Assembly (NCBI RefSeq): GCF_000807775.2
Contig: NZ_CP047385.1
Span: forward strand, 62,001 to 126,000
Length of the DNA: 64,000 bases
Source of the DNA: Pandoraea fibrosis
GTDB lineage: Bacteria; Pseudomonadota; Gammaproteobacteria; Burkholderiales; Burkholderiaceae
Direction: 5' to 3'
Shown here piece by piece: positions 8,246-16,783 of this stretch; the first letter of the stretch is position 1, and each line of letters starts with the position of its first letter. The position numbers and the translations under genes are program-made. Under the pieces are notes generated by a model. The model did not search any database, was not told where the DNA came from, and saw only the letters and a program-made list of their open reading frames with translations.

Positions 8246-9589
8246 ATGAAATATCAATCACTTGACGATTTTCTGCGCTCCACCGCCGAGCGCAACCCCG
8301 GCCAACCGGAATTCCTGCAAGCTGTCACGGAGGTGATGGAAAGCCTGTGGCCGTTCATATCGCAGCATCAGAAATATGCCGAGCATGGTTTGCTCGACCG
8401 TCTGGTCGAACCCGAGCGCATCGTCATGTTCCGGGTGTCGTGGGTCAACGATCACGGTGACGTTCAGGTCAATCGCGGTTATCGCATTCAACATAGCTCC
8501 TCGATCGGTCCTTACAAGGGCGGTCTGCGCTTCCATCCGTCGGTCAATCTCTCCATCCTGAAATTCCTGGCCTTTGAGCAGACGTTCAAGAACGCGTTGA
8601 CCACACTGCCCATGGGTGGCGGCAAAGGCGGCTCCGACTTCGATCCGAAGGGCAAGAGCCCCGGAGAAGTCATGCGGTTTTGTCAGGCGTTCGTGACCGA
8701 GCTGTTCCGCCATGTCGGCAGCGACACGGATGTGCCTGCGGGCGACATCGGCGTGGGAGGGCGCGAAGTCGGCTTCATGGCCGGCATGATGAAGAAGCTC
8801 TCGAACCGTGCCGATTGCGTATTTACCGGCAAGGGACTGTCGTTTGGCGGCTCGCTGATTCGTCCGGAAGCCACCGGCTACGGCACGGTGTACTTCGCCG
8901 AGGAAATGCTCAGGCAGACCGGCCGCAGCTTCGACGGCTTGCGAGTGAGCGTGTCCGGTTCGGGCAACGTGGCGCAGTACGCGGTGGAGAAAGCAATGGC
9001 GCTTGGCGCCAAGGTTGTCACCGTCTCCGACTCAAGCGGCACGGTCGTCGACGAAGCGGGCTTCACTACCGAAAAGCTCGCCGAGCTGATGGACGTGAAG
9101 AACCATCACTATGGCCGCGTCAGCGACTACGCAAAGCGCACCGGCCTGGAATTCCTGGCGGGGCAGCGCCCGTGGCATATCCCCGTTGACGTCGCGCTGC
9201 CCTGCGCCACGCAGAACGAACTGAATGCCGACGACGCGGCAACCCTCATCAAGAACGGGGTGATCTGCGTGGCGGAAGGGGCCAACATGCCCTCGACCAA
9301 CGAGGCCGCCAAGCGTTTTGAAAGCCACGGCGTTCTGTACGCGCCGGGCAAGGCGAGCAACGCCGGCGGGGTCGCGACCTCGGGGCTGGAAATGAGCCAG
9401 AACGCGATGCGCATCTCGTGGCCGCGCGAGGAAGTCGATGCACGTCTGCACGACATCATGCGCAGCATCCACGAGGTCTGCCTGCAACACGGTCGGCGTG
9501 CCGATGGCTCGGTCAGCTACGTGAACGGTGCGAACGTCGCCGGCTTCGTGAAGGTTGCCGACGCCATGCTCGCCCAAGGCGTGATCTAA
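8246..9589 (+). CDS. gdhA: NADP-specific glutamate dehydrogenase
   Basis: The 447-residue enzyme catalyses reductive amination of 2-oxoglutarate to glutamate with NADPH. It tracks E. coli GdhA closely from end to end: QVNRGYRIQHSSSIGPYKGG, then the catalytic-lysine segment TTLPMGGGKGGSDFDPKGKS, then GDIGVGGREVGFM and TGKGLSFGGSLIRPEATGYG. The nucleotide fold shows VSGSGNVAQYA and the end reads AGFVKVADAMLAQGVI. The ATG at 8246 matches the family N terminus (KYQSLDDFL); an upstream in-frame start at 8201 would add 15 unrelated residues. The gene is monocistronic, with a hairpin directly after it. Confidence 0.97.
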   Translation: MKYQSLDDFLRSTAERNPGQPEFLQAVTEVMESLWPFISQHQKYAEHGLLDRLVEPERIVMFRVSWVNDHGDVQVNRGYRIQHSSSIGPYKGGLRFHPSVNLSILKFLAFEQTFKNALTTLPMGGGKGGSDFDPKGKSPGEVMRFCQAFVTELFRHVGSDTDVPAGDIGVGGREVGFMAGMMKKLSNRADCVFTGKGLSFGGSLIRPEATGYGTVYFAEEMLRQTGRSFDGLRVSVSGSGNVAQYAVEKAMALGAKVVTVSDSSGTVVDEAGFTTEKLAELMDVKNHHYGRVSDYAKRTGLEFLAGQRPWHIPVDVALPCATQNELNADDAATLIKNGVICVAEGANMPSTNEAAKRFESHGVLYAPGKASNAGGVATSGLEMSQNAMRISWPREEVDARLHDIMRSIHEVCLQHGRRADGSVSYVNGANVAGFVKVADAMLAQGVI

Positions 9590-9600
9590 GCTGCTGGCTA

Positions 9601-9628
9601 ACGTCGGCATTGAGTGAAATGCCGACGT
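9601..9628 (+). terminator. Long perfect hairpin downstream of gdhA
   Basis: ACGTCGGCATT (9601-9611) and AATGCCGACGT (9618-9628) form an 11-bp perfect stem with a 6-base loop, 11 bases after the gdhA stop. There is no T tract, so termination would be weak or Rho-assisted; it may instead stabilise the mRNA 3' end. No gene is recognisable from here to 9900. Confidence 0.6.
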
Positions 9629-9900
9629 GCGCGATCTAACGCCCGCGGAATCTGTGAAGGAGCAAACGAGCGGCGAAGTGCTGGTCTTCGGTCATCGCCT
9701 CGCCGAGCCGGGAGTGCGTCTGCGTCATGCTCATCGTTGGCCAGTTCGGCCACTCGTGTGATGAACTATAACGACGCATACTCGTTCGAAGGATTGACGA
9801 CGCACTTGCCGCGCAAATGACCGGGCATCGTTCGATCACGATAGCCTTTGTCGCCGGCGCACTCTCGACACACGCCAACCTCCCAAAGCTGAACTGCCCC

Positions 9901-10449
9901 ATGACAGAAACACCACCGCCGACAGAGGGCAGTCACACATATCTTTGGACTTTCCAACACGTTGCACAATTAGACGCGTTGTTGCGACATGGTGTGTTGT
10001 ATGGGGATTGGAGGCATGTCGATCCTCATTGTGAGCAAGCGTACCGGTACATGTGCGGAGTCATGGAGAAGTGCGGGTTGGATTGTGGGACTGCCCCTCC
10101 GATTTGGGCATGGCACTCCTGCTGGGGAAATCAGAAAGCACCTGATCGTGAGGTTGCGACGCAGCTTCTCAGCCTCGCCCAGCTAGCTGAAGACAATATG
10201 GTGATGCTTACCCTGGCGTGCCCCGATGACCAGTATCTGCTCTCCAGCTATCACCAGTGGTGTGACCTGGTCTACTTCCCGTCATTACAGGAAGGGGGGC
10301 ATTGCGATTTGGAAACGACGTGGCAGGAAGCGAACGAAACGGAGCGGCGCATCCTTGAAATTGATTTTTCTTCCCTCGAAGATGACATGGTCCAAGCCAC
10401 ACTGCCCCGTGTTCGCAAGGAATGGCTAAGGCAGGTTCATCGAGTCTGA
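9901..10449 (+). CDS. DUF3841-type protein of unknown function
   Basis: From the ATG at 9901 the protein has 182 residues, beginning MTETPPPTEG. It resembles DUF3841 proteins: an opening LWTFQHVAQLDALLRHGVLYGDW, a central GTAPPIWAWH, and a C-terminal acidic segment with QATLPRVRKEWL. It is rich in Trp, Cys and His and has no signal peptide or membrane segment. No activity is known for the family that I can name. Codon use is visibly less GC-biased than in neighbouring genes, which hints at recent acquisition. An in-frame start at 9817 exists, but its extra residues look unrelated. The 3' end overlaps the converging regulator gene by 13 bases. Confidence 0.7.
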   Translation: MTETPPPTEGSHTYLWTFQHVAQLDALLRHGVLYGDWRHVDPHCEQAYRYMCGVMEKCGLDCGTAPPIWAWHSCWGNQKAPDREVATQLLSLAQLAEDNMVMLTLACPDDQYLLSSYHQWCDLVYFPSLQEGGHCDLETTWQEANETERRILEIDFSSLEDDMVQATLPRVRKEWLRQVHRV

Positions 10450-12452
10450 CTTTGATCGACAGACCGCATCAATCGCCAGAACGTTGTCCGGCTGATGCCC
10501 AGCGCGCGGCTGGCGGCGGCCCGATTACCGCCCGCAGCCTCCAGCGCGGCGAGTGCAGCGGTGTATGTGACAGGCGCGGCCGTTGCGCCCGCTTCGGCAG
10601 CCTGCTGCACGGGTTGCGGTTTCCCCGTCGAAACTCGCAACAACTCCGGAAATACCTCATGCAGCGTCTGCGCGTGACGCGCCACATCGTTATCGAGATA
10701 GATCGCGGCACGTGCCAGCAAATTCTCCAGCTCACGCACATTGCCCGGCCAGTCGTAGCGATCGAACAGCGGCGAGAGCGCCTTGAGAATCCGTTTCGAT
10801 GCGGTGGCATCCAACCCGTACTGCGCGGCGTTTCTCGAGAGTAACGTCTGCGCGAGCAGACGAATATCCTCGCGACGTTCGCGCAATGCGGGCAGTGTCA
10901 CCTGCAATAGATTCAACCGGAAATACAGATCCGCGCGAAAGCGACCTTCCGCGACCAGCGCGTTCAGATCGCGATGCGTTGCCGCAATGACCCGGACATC
11001 GATCGGCACCGGACGCCCCGATCCCAGCCGCATCACCTCGCGTTCCTGCAACACGCGCAGCAATCGGCTTTGCAGGGCGGCCGGCATCTCGCCGATCTCG
11101 TCGAGAAAGATAGTGCCGGTGTGCGCGATCTCGAACAGCCCCGCCTTGCCACCGCGCCGTGCGCCGGTGAACGCGCCCTCGTCGTGTCCGAACAGTTCGC
11201 TCTCGATGAGCCCCTCGGGAAGCGCTGCGCAGTTGAAGGCGACGAACGGATTGCCGCGTCGCGCACTCGCGTTATGAATGCCCTGCGCGACCAGTTCCTT
11301 GCCCGTGCCGCTCTCGCCGGTCAGCAGCACCGTTGCATCGTGCGATGCGCCAGTGCGTGCGAGCCGCCTCACCTTTTCGATCTGCGGCGAGTCGCCGACC
11401 AATTCGGCCAGTTCATGTTTCGCCACCAGATGTCTGGGCCGTTGCGTTGTGCGCAACGATCGGTCGATGCGCTGCGCCATTTGCGCGTCCTGCACCGTGA
11501 CCACCGCGCCCGAGCGCATCCCGTGCTCGTAGATCGGCACACAACTCACGATGAACGGGCGGGCGTCGATATGGGCCAGACGCTCCTCGATGGCGACGCC
11601 GTCGTCCGACAACTCGCGCAACATCGGCCCGAGTTTTCGCGTCAGTTCGAATTGCCGCGCACCCTGCGTTGCGACTCGCTCGGCGTCGATGTCCAGCAGC
11701 GAAAACATCGCGGGATTCACCGCTTCGAGTTGTCCGTTTTCGTCAAACGCGGCGACACCGTCGCGCATGTGCGCCACGATGGTGTTCAGACGCATGCGTT
11801 TTGATTCCTTCTCGCGGCTCACCCGCGCCAGCTCGACCGATCGCTCGAAGGCTTCTTCCACCGCGCCGAGCGAGTAGAGGAAGACGTGTTCGAGCCCCGC
11901 CTCTTGCGCCAGATCGCACGCCATCCCGGGGCCGATGATGACCTTGCACCCCTGCGCCGCCAGTGCGTCGACCGCCGCCTGAACTTCGTCCACGGAACGG
12001 TAAGCGCGCTGCCGAAGCTGAATCTTCAGCAACTCACCCAGATCGTCCAGTTCGCGCGACACCGTTTCGTGAAGCACCAGGCCCAGCGGCTGATCCGGCC
12101 AGGTTGTGGTCGCACGCGTGATCGCGCTGAGGACGTCGAAGCCATTGACCTTGACGGTCACGACCGGCACCGACAGGTTTTCGCGCAGGTACGCGCCGTT
12201 CGATCCTGCCGCCAGCACGACGTCGACAGCCCCGGATTCCACATACGACTGCAACGCGGCGACGGCCGCACCGTAGCCTTCGCGCACCGAGTAAAAGCGT
12301 GCGCGGTCGGTGTAGCGCGGCGCGACCGTCTCACAAAGGGTCTGCAATCGGCTGATGCTCACGAGGGCGATGCCCGGACGGCGTGCGCGGGGATCAAGCG
12401 GTGCGGATGTGCCTGAATGCGGTGGCACGGCACCGGAAAGGCTGGGGGGCAT
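10437..12452 (-). CDS. Sigma-54-dependent activator, PrpR-like
   Basis: The ATG at 12452 has GGAG eight bases upstream and gives 671 residues; an in-frame start at 12473 is less well placed. The layout is an N-terminal PrpR_N sensor domain (to about residue 200), then a PAS-like segment (VAAFDENGQLEAVNPAMFSLL). Next comes an AAA+ sigma-54 interaction domain with Walker A GESGTGKE, the GAFTGA loop (residues DEGAFTGARRGG) and Walker B GTIFLDEIGEM. A Fis-type helix-turn-helix ends the protein (AASRALGISRTTFWRLM). PrpR of Salmonella senses 2-methylcitrate. Here prpC and prpD are absent, so the ligand may differ. It is divergent from the lyase gene and a sigma-54 promoter. Confidence 0.92.
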   Translation of the reverse strand: MPPSLSGAVPPHSGTSAPLDPRARRPGIALVSISRLQTLCETVAPRYTDRARFYSVREGYGAAVAALQSYVESGAVDVVLAAGSNGAYLRENLSVPVVTVKVNGFDVLSAITRATTTWPDQPLGLVLHETVSRELDDLGELLKIQLRQRAYRSVDEVQAAVDALAAQGCKVIIGPGMACDLAQEAGLEHVFLYSLGAVEEAFERSVELARVSREKESKRMRLNTIVAHMRDGVAAFDENGQLEAVNPAMFSLLDIDAERVATQGARQFELTRKLGPMLRELSDDGVAIEERLAHIDARPFIVSCVPIYEHGMRSGAVVTVQDAQMAQRIDRSLRTTQRPRHLVAKHELAELVGDSPQIEKVRRLARTGASHDATVLLTGESGTGKELVAQGIHNASARRGNPFVAFNCAALPEGLIESELFGHDEGAFTGARRGGKAGLFEIAHTGTIFLDEIGEMPAALQSRLLRVLQEREVMRLGSGRPVPIDVRVIAATHRDLNALVAEGRFRADLYFRLNLLQVTLPALRERREDIRLLAQTLLSRNAAQYGLDATASKRILKALSPLFDRYDWPGNVRELENLLARAAIYLDNDVARHAQTLHEVFPELLRVSTGKPQPVQQAAEAGATAAPVTYTAALAALEAAGGNRAAASRALGISRTTFWRLMRSVDQSQTR

Positions 12453-12475
12453 GACGATGTCTCCGGACGGCACTT

Positions 12476-12524
12476 ATGAAACGCAAGACCCACCGTTTCA
12501 AAAGCGTTTCATGAAACGTTTCAT
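12476..12524. promoter_or_regulatory. Palindromic cluster, probable binding site of the PrpR-like activator
   Basis: Two overlapping perfect palindromes, CGTTTCATGAAACG (12505-12518) and TGAAACGTTTCA (12512-12523), are accompanied by further GTTTCA and ATGAAAC copies at 12494-12500 and 12476-12482. The cluster lies about 100 bases upstream of a sigma-54 promoter, a typical enhancer distance. It directly abuts the regulator's own start region, so it may also serve autoregulation. Confidence 0.7.
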
Positions 12525-12626
12525 TTTCTGCCCGGCGATTCTGCCACATCCGTGGAAAACGGGCTGTGCAGCGCAAGTCCATGATTTGACGACGATTTGC
12601 GCAACGTTCTCAAAGCGAGTGACGAC

Positions 12627-12641
12627 TGGCACGCGGCTTGC
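12627..12641 (+). promoter_or_regulatory. Sigma-54 promoter of the lyase/transporter unit
   Basis: TGGCACG-CGGC-TTGC matches the -24/-12 consensus (TGGCACG-N4-TTGC) exactly. It lies 64 bases before the lyase ATG, with a divergent sigma-54 activator gene and an upstream palindromic cluster. Confidence 0.88.
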
Positions 12642-12705
12642 GAACGGTAGACCCATTGACCGACACCGCAGGTGCCACTGGCACCACCGATAGGAGACAA
12701 ACATC

Positions 12706-13587
12706 ATGACCACCGCGACCGCGCAACGCCGCGCCGAATTCCGCCGTAAAGTCGAAGCCCGCCGGGGGCTGCTCGTGCCTGGCGCCTTCAATGCCCTTTC
12801 GGCTCGCGTCATCGAAGACGCTGGCTTCGAAGCGCTGTACCTCACTGGCGCGGGCGTCACCAATATGTCGCTGGGCCTGCCCGACCTTGCGTTCGTTGGG
12901 CTCGCCGAGATGGCCGAGCACACCGCACGCGTGCGCGACGCCGTGTCGTTGCCGATCATCGTCGACGCCGACACCGGGTTCGGCAACGCGCTCAACGTGC
13001 GTCATACGGTGCGCGTGCTCGAGCGCAGCGGTGCCGACGCCATCCAGTTCGAAGATCAGGTGTTGCCGAAGAAGTGCGGTCACTTCAACGGCAAGGCCGT
13101 GATCGGTGCCGACGAGATGGCCGGCAAGATCCGCGCTGCCGTCGATGCGCGCGAAGACGCCAACCTGCAAATCATTGCGCGCACCGACGCTGCGGCCGTC
13201 GAAGGAATTGAAGCCGCCATCGAGCGCGGTCGCCGCTTCATCGAAGCCGGCGCCGACATTCTGTTCATCGAAGCGACGGAAACGCTGGCCGACATCGAAC
13301 GCCTGCCCGCGCTGTTCGATCGTCCGCAGTTGATCAACATCGTGATCGGCGGAAAGACACCGACGCAATCGCAGCCGCGTCTGGCCGAGCTGGGCTACGG
13401 CATCGTGCTCTATGCCAACGCGGCGTTGCAAAGCGCCGTGCTCGGCATGCAAAAGGCGCTGGGCGCACTGCGCGACAGCGGCCGTCTGGATGAAGATCCG
13501 ACGCTTGTAGTGCCCTTCGCGGAACGCCAGCGTCTGGTGAACAAGCCGTTCTACGACGCGCTCGACAAGCAGTACGCCGCCGACTGA
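12706..13587 (+). CDS. Isocitrate lyase/PEP mutase family carbon-carbon lyase (PrpB-like)
   Basis: The 293-residue protein is a PEP-mutase/isocitrate-lyase superfamily barrel. It has LLVPGAFNALSARVIEDAGF at the N terminus, the metal-binding strand PIIVDADTGFGN, and the catalytic loop QVLPKKCGH. The Cys in that loop is the general acid used by lyases of the family, and IIARTDA follows. These features support a lyase cleaving a 2-hydroxy acid such as 2-methylisocitrate or dimethylmalate, rather than a mutase. GGAG precedes the ATG. Without prpC/prpD nearby it is probably not part of a classical 2-methylcitrate cycle operon. It is transcribed from a sigma-54 promoter together with an MHS transporter. 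Confidence 0.9.
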   Translation: MTTATAQRRAEFRRKVEARRGLLVPGAFNALSARVIEDAGFEALYLTGAGVTNMSLGLPDLAFVGLAEMAEHTARVRDAVSLPIIVDADTGFGNALNVRHTVRVLERSGADAIQFEDQVLPKKCGHFNGKAVIGADEMAGKIRAAVDAREDANLQIIARTDAAAVEGIEAAIERGRRFIEAGADILFIEATETLADIERLPALFDRPQLINIVIGGKTPTQSQPRLAELGYGIVLYANAALQSAVLGMQKALGALRDSGRLDEDPTLVVPFAERQRLVNKPFYDALDKQYAAD

Positions 13588-13712
13588 GCGTACTGCGCGC
13601 CACGCCCCCCGAATACGCATGACAGTGACGCCGGCCGTGCGCGGCGTCGCTCGTATTTCCAGCAGCACGGCATGACTGCACGACTGCACCACACAACAAG
13701 TATTGGAGACAG

Positions 13713-15050
13713 ATGTTGACGCCCCCCTCGGATTCCCTCGCCGCTCGCCCTTCTCAAACAACACTTCCGACTCACGCGACTTCCGGCGCGCGTGCGCCAG
13801 TCAAGATCGGTTCCATCGTCGGCGGCCTCGCGGGCAACCTGATCGAGTGGTACGACTTTCTCGCGTACAGCATCTTCTCGATCTATTTCGCCAAAGCGTT
13901 TTTCCCCGGCGATAACCCGACCGTTCAACTGATGAATACTGCGGCGATTGCAGCAGTCGGCTATGTCGCACGCCCGCTGGGCAGTTGGTTGATCGGGCTT
14001 TACGCCGACCGGCGCGGCCGCAAGGCCGCCCTCACGGGATCGGTGCTGGCGATGAGCGTCGGCTCCATGATGATTGCGCTCACTCCCGGCTACGCGAGCA
14101 TCGGCATCTTCGCGCCGATGGTGCTGATTGCGGCGCGTCTGCTGCAAGGCCTTTCGATGGGTGGCGAGTACGGCACCAGCGCGACCTACCTGAGCGAAGT
14201 CGCGCCGGAGCATCGCAAAGGCTTCTACCTCGGGTTCCTGCAAGTGAGCGTGGTGGCCGGACAACTCGTGGCGCTCGGCCTGATGCTGCTGATGCAGCGA
14301 GTCTTGCTCACGTCGGCGCAAATCGAACATTGGGGATGGCGTATCCCATTCGTCATCGGTGGTGTGCTGGCGCTCTTTGCCCTGTATATGCGTCGCAACG
14401 TGACGGAGAGCGAGGCGTTTGTCGATAGCGCGAAGAAGCGCGAGACGTCGATTGCCCGCGAGGTGCTCGGACACTGGCGTCAGATTCTGCTGGCGATCGG
14501 CATCACCATCGGCGGCACGGTGGCGTTCTACACGTTCACCGTCTACATGCAGAAGTTTCTGGTGAACTCCGTCGGCCTGTCGAAAGAGTCGTCGACGTTC
14601 GTCTCCGCGCTGGCGCTGTTGCTGTACATGCCGCTGCAACCGCTGTTCGGACTGCTCTCGGACGTGATCGGACGACGCAAGGTACTGATGATCTTCGGCG
14701 TGAGCACGACGCTGTTCTCAGTGCCACTCTTCACGGCGCTCAGCCACACGAAGGACCCGGTCGTGGCGTTTGCGCTGTCGTTCGCCGGATTGGTGATGCT
14801 CTCGGGCTTCACGTCGGTGCACATGCTGGCCAAGACGGAATTGTTCCCGCCGCGCATCCGAGCGCTCGCGGTCGGCTTCCCGTATGCGCTGACCACGGCG
14901 ATTCTCGGCGGCACGACGGAGTTCGTCGCATTGCGTTTCAAAGCCAGCGGTCACGAATCGTACTTCTATTGGTACGTCACGATCTGCGCGGCCATCTCGC
15001 TCGTCGTCTATCTGAAGATGCCGGAGACGCGCGGCCGACGCTTCGACTGA
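13713..15050 (+). CDS. MFS transporter, MHS family
   Basis: The 445-residue protein has about 12 hydrophobic spans. MHS hallmarks are GGLAGNLIEWYDFLAYSIFS, then SWLIGLYADRRGRKAALTGS (motif A), RLLQGLSMGGEYGTSATYLSE, and the repeated loop FGLLSDVIGRRKVL. GGAG sits a few bases before the ATG. It probably imports the organic acid handled by the lyase encoded 125 bases upstream, with which it would share the sigma-54 promoter. It differs clearly from the MHS protein at 6.5-7.8 kb, so the two are separate paralogues. The substrate is unknown. Confidence 0.92.
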   Translation: MLTPPSDSLAARPSQTTLPTHATSGARAPVKIGSIVGGLAGNLIEWYDFLAYSIFSIYFAKAFFPGDNPTVQLMNTAAIAAVGYVARPLGSWLIGLYADRRGRKAALTGSVLAMSVGSMMIALTPGYASIGIFAPMVLIAARLLQGLSMGGEYGTSATYLSEVAPEHRKGFYLGFLQVSVVAGQLVALGLMLLMQRVLLTSAQIEHWGWRIPFVIGGVLALFALYMRRNVTESEAFVDSAKKRETSIAREVLGHWRQILLAIGITIGGTVAFYTFTVYMQKFLVNSVGLSKESSTFVSALALLLYMPLQPLFGLLSDVIGRRKVLMIFGVSTTLFSVPLFTALSHTKDPVVAFALSFAGLVMLSGFTSVHMLAKTELFPPRIRALAVGFPYALTTAILGGTTEFVALRFKASGHESYFYWYVTICAAISLVVYLKMPETRGRRFD

Positions 15051-15164
15051 ATACCGACGGAACCACGCTCAACAATTTCGCTGCAAATTGCGTTGACTTT
15101 GCGCGGATGCGACGACGGCACGAAGGCATCGCGTCTGCCATCGTCGCGCCCGCCGTTCGTCTCG

Positions 15165-15800
15165 CTACATCTCGTCGACGGCCGTGCTGAGCGTGGGTTG
15201 ACCGCGCTCTTGCTCCAGCGAGAATCGGTTGCGGGTATCGACGTAGAAGCTCGCACCGAAACGTCCCACGGGAAAGTAGTTCTGCAACCGGACACGCCAT
15301 TGCTCGGTATCGATCAGTTCGTCGCGGGCGTGCATGCGCTCAACGCGTCCGATAAAGATATGACGGCTCGGCGTCTCCAGCGTTTCCCAGAGCGTGCATT
15401 CAAACGCGACCGGCGCCTCCGCAATGCGGGGTGGTGCGACGAGACTGCTTGCCACCGGCGTGAGGCCTGCGTGCGTCAACTCGCTCTCGCTGGGAGGCAA
15501 CCGGTCGCCACACACATGCATGCGCGCCGTCATCGCTTCGTCAGTCAGATGCACCACGTATTCGCGGCTACGCAGAATATTGGCGGCAGTGTCCTTGAGC
15601 GAGTCGTCGTCGCGCCGGTTGATGGATAGCATCACGATGGGCGGTTCTTCGCCGAGCATGTTGAACATCGAGAACGGGGCGGCGTTGACGGCGCCACCAT
15701 CGTTGATTGTCGTGACCAGCGCAATCGGACGCGGCACGATCAGACTCGCCATCAGTTTGTAGCGTTGGTACGCCGTGATTTCACGGAAATCGATTTCCAT
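15165..15800 (-). CDS. Flavin reductase / FMN-binding split-barrel protein
   Basis: The 211-residue protein has the DIM6/NtaB-like split barrel: SLIVPRPIALVTTINDGG, then NAAPFSMFNMLGEEPPIVMLSI, and a later HIFIGRVERMHARDELID. These features indicate FMN binding and possible NAD(P)H:flavin reductase activity. No partner monooxygenase is encoded beside it; the nearest is 10 kb away with its own reductase. It may therefore be a flavoenzyme in its own right. It is the last gene of a minus-strand trio with the GntR regulator (9 bases apart) and the deacetylase-like hydrolase. Confidence 0.85.
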   Translation of the reverse strand: MEIDFREITAYQRYKLMASLIVPRPIALVTTINDGGAVNAAPFSMFNMLGEEPPIVMLSINRRDDDSLKDTAANILRSREYVVHLTDEAMTARMHVCGDRLPPSESELTHAGLTPVASSLVAPPRIAEAPVAFECTLWETLETPSRHIFIGRVERMHARDELIDTEQWRVRLQNYFPVGRFGASFYVDTRNRFSLEQERGQPTLSTAVDEM

Positions 15801-15809
15801 GCGTTGTCC

Positions 15810-16775
15810 TCAGCTTTTGCGGCGGCGTTCGCGTTTGACGGGAGCGTCCGGTGGTGCAGCCTGCTGCGGCAATGCCACCTCCGGCAAACCCAGCAGCGAC
15901 GCCAGACTTTTCTCGCCGCGCATGCGGGTCGTCTCGATGCGCCGCTCGAGTTCTTCGAGATGCGCTTGCATGCGAGCAATGGCGCCCGCGGCGTCGCGCC
16001 GGGCGATGCAATCGACGATTGCCGAATGTTCGTCGTGTTCGCACGGGGCGTAGCCGGGCGGTTCGTACAAGCCGACGATCAGCGAGCAACGCGAGATCAA
16101 CTCGGTGAGATAGCGCAGCAGCACCGCGTTGCCTGCCAGCGCAGCGACGCGCAAATGAAAGTCGCTCGCGAGGCGCGCCCACGACGGCTGATCGAAACGA
16201 TGCATGGCGGCATGCTCGGCGTCGAGTTGACGGCGCAGCATCGCGAGATCGTCGTCGTTCACGTTGGCGACCGCCAATTCGACGAGCGCGCGCTCCAACG
16301 CGCGCCGCGCCTGAAAGATCTCGCGGGTTTCTTCGGGCGTCGGCTCGGCGATCACCGCCCCTTTGTTGGGGCGCAACGTGACGATGCCGTCATGCGCCAG
16401 TCGCTCCAGCACGCGACGTACCACCGCACGCCCCACATCGAAGAGCTGGCACAGCTCAGGCTCAGGCAGTTTCGTGCCGGGGGTAAGCCGATGCGCAAGC
16501 ACACCATCGACGATGGTGCGATAGATATGCGTCTCGATCCGCATTTCGGCGCTCTGATCGCCGAGGTCCTGCGTGGCTGGAGTATGCAGAGACAGCAGAC
16601 GGGATTCCGTATCGTTCGCAGACATCGAAGTGCTGGCGGCGGACACGCGCTGTGCAGCGCTTGCGGCGGTGCGACGCGAAGGGGGCGACGATTTTTCGGC
16701 AGGCATAGACGGCGACGGTAACAAGGTCGAGGGCAGGCAGTCGGGACACGCGGGGCAATGCAGCTTGAGCGTCAT
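15810..16775 (-). CDS. GntR-family regulator, FadR/FCD subgroup
   Basis: A winged helix-turn-helix (IYRTIVDGVLAHRLTPGTKL, then ELCQLFDVGRAVVRRVLERL and GIVTLRPNKGAVIAEP) is followed by an all-helical FCD ligand domain. That domain has metal-ligand-type residues (DFHLRVAALAGN, and a final EHSAIVDCIARRD). The full frame gives 321 residues, but about 50 N-terminal residues are low-complexity. A start at 16625 (MSANDTES, 271 residues) is closer to the family size, so the true start is unsure. It sits between the deacetylase-like hydrolase and the flavin reductase on one strand and probably controls that unit or the adjacent importer. Confidence 0.9.
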   Translation of the reverse strand: MTLKLHCPACPDCLPSTLLPSPSMPAEKSSPPSRRTAASAAQRVSAASTSMSANDTESRLLSLHTPATQDLGDQSAEMRIETHIYRTIVDGVLAHRLTPGTKLPEPELCQLFDVGRAVVRRVLERLAHDGIVTLRPNKGAVIAEPTPEETREIFQARRALERALVELAVANVNDDDLAMLRRQLDAEHAAMHRFDQPSWARLASDFHLRVAALAGNAVLLRYLTELISRCSLIVGLYEPPGYAPCEHDEHSAIVDCIARRDAAGAIARMQAHLEELERRIETTRMRGEKSLASLLGLPEVALPQQAAPPDAPVKRERRRKS

Positions 16776-16783
16776 GTCGCACC

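Noticed and set aside
9636..9902. Minus-strand 88-codon frame between gdhA and the DUF3841 gene
   Set aside because: There is no recognisable domain or ribosome-binding site. It could be the tail of a decayed gene, but the evidence is too thin to annotate.
12706..13587. Classical prpB of a 2-methylcitrate operon
   Set aside because: prpC, prpD and acnD are missing, and the next gene is a transporter. Family membership is kept, but the specific reaction is left open.
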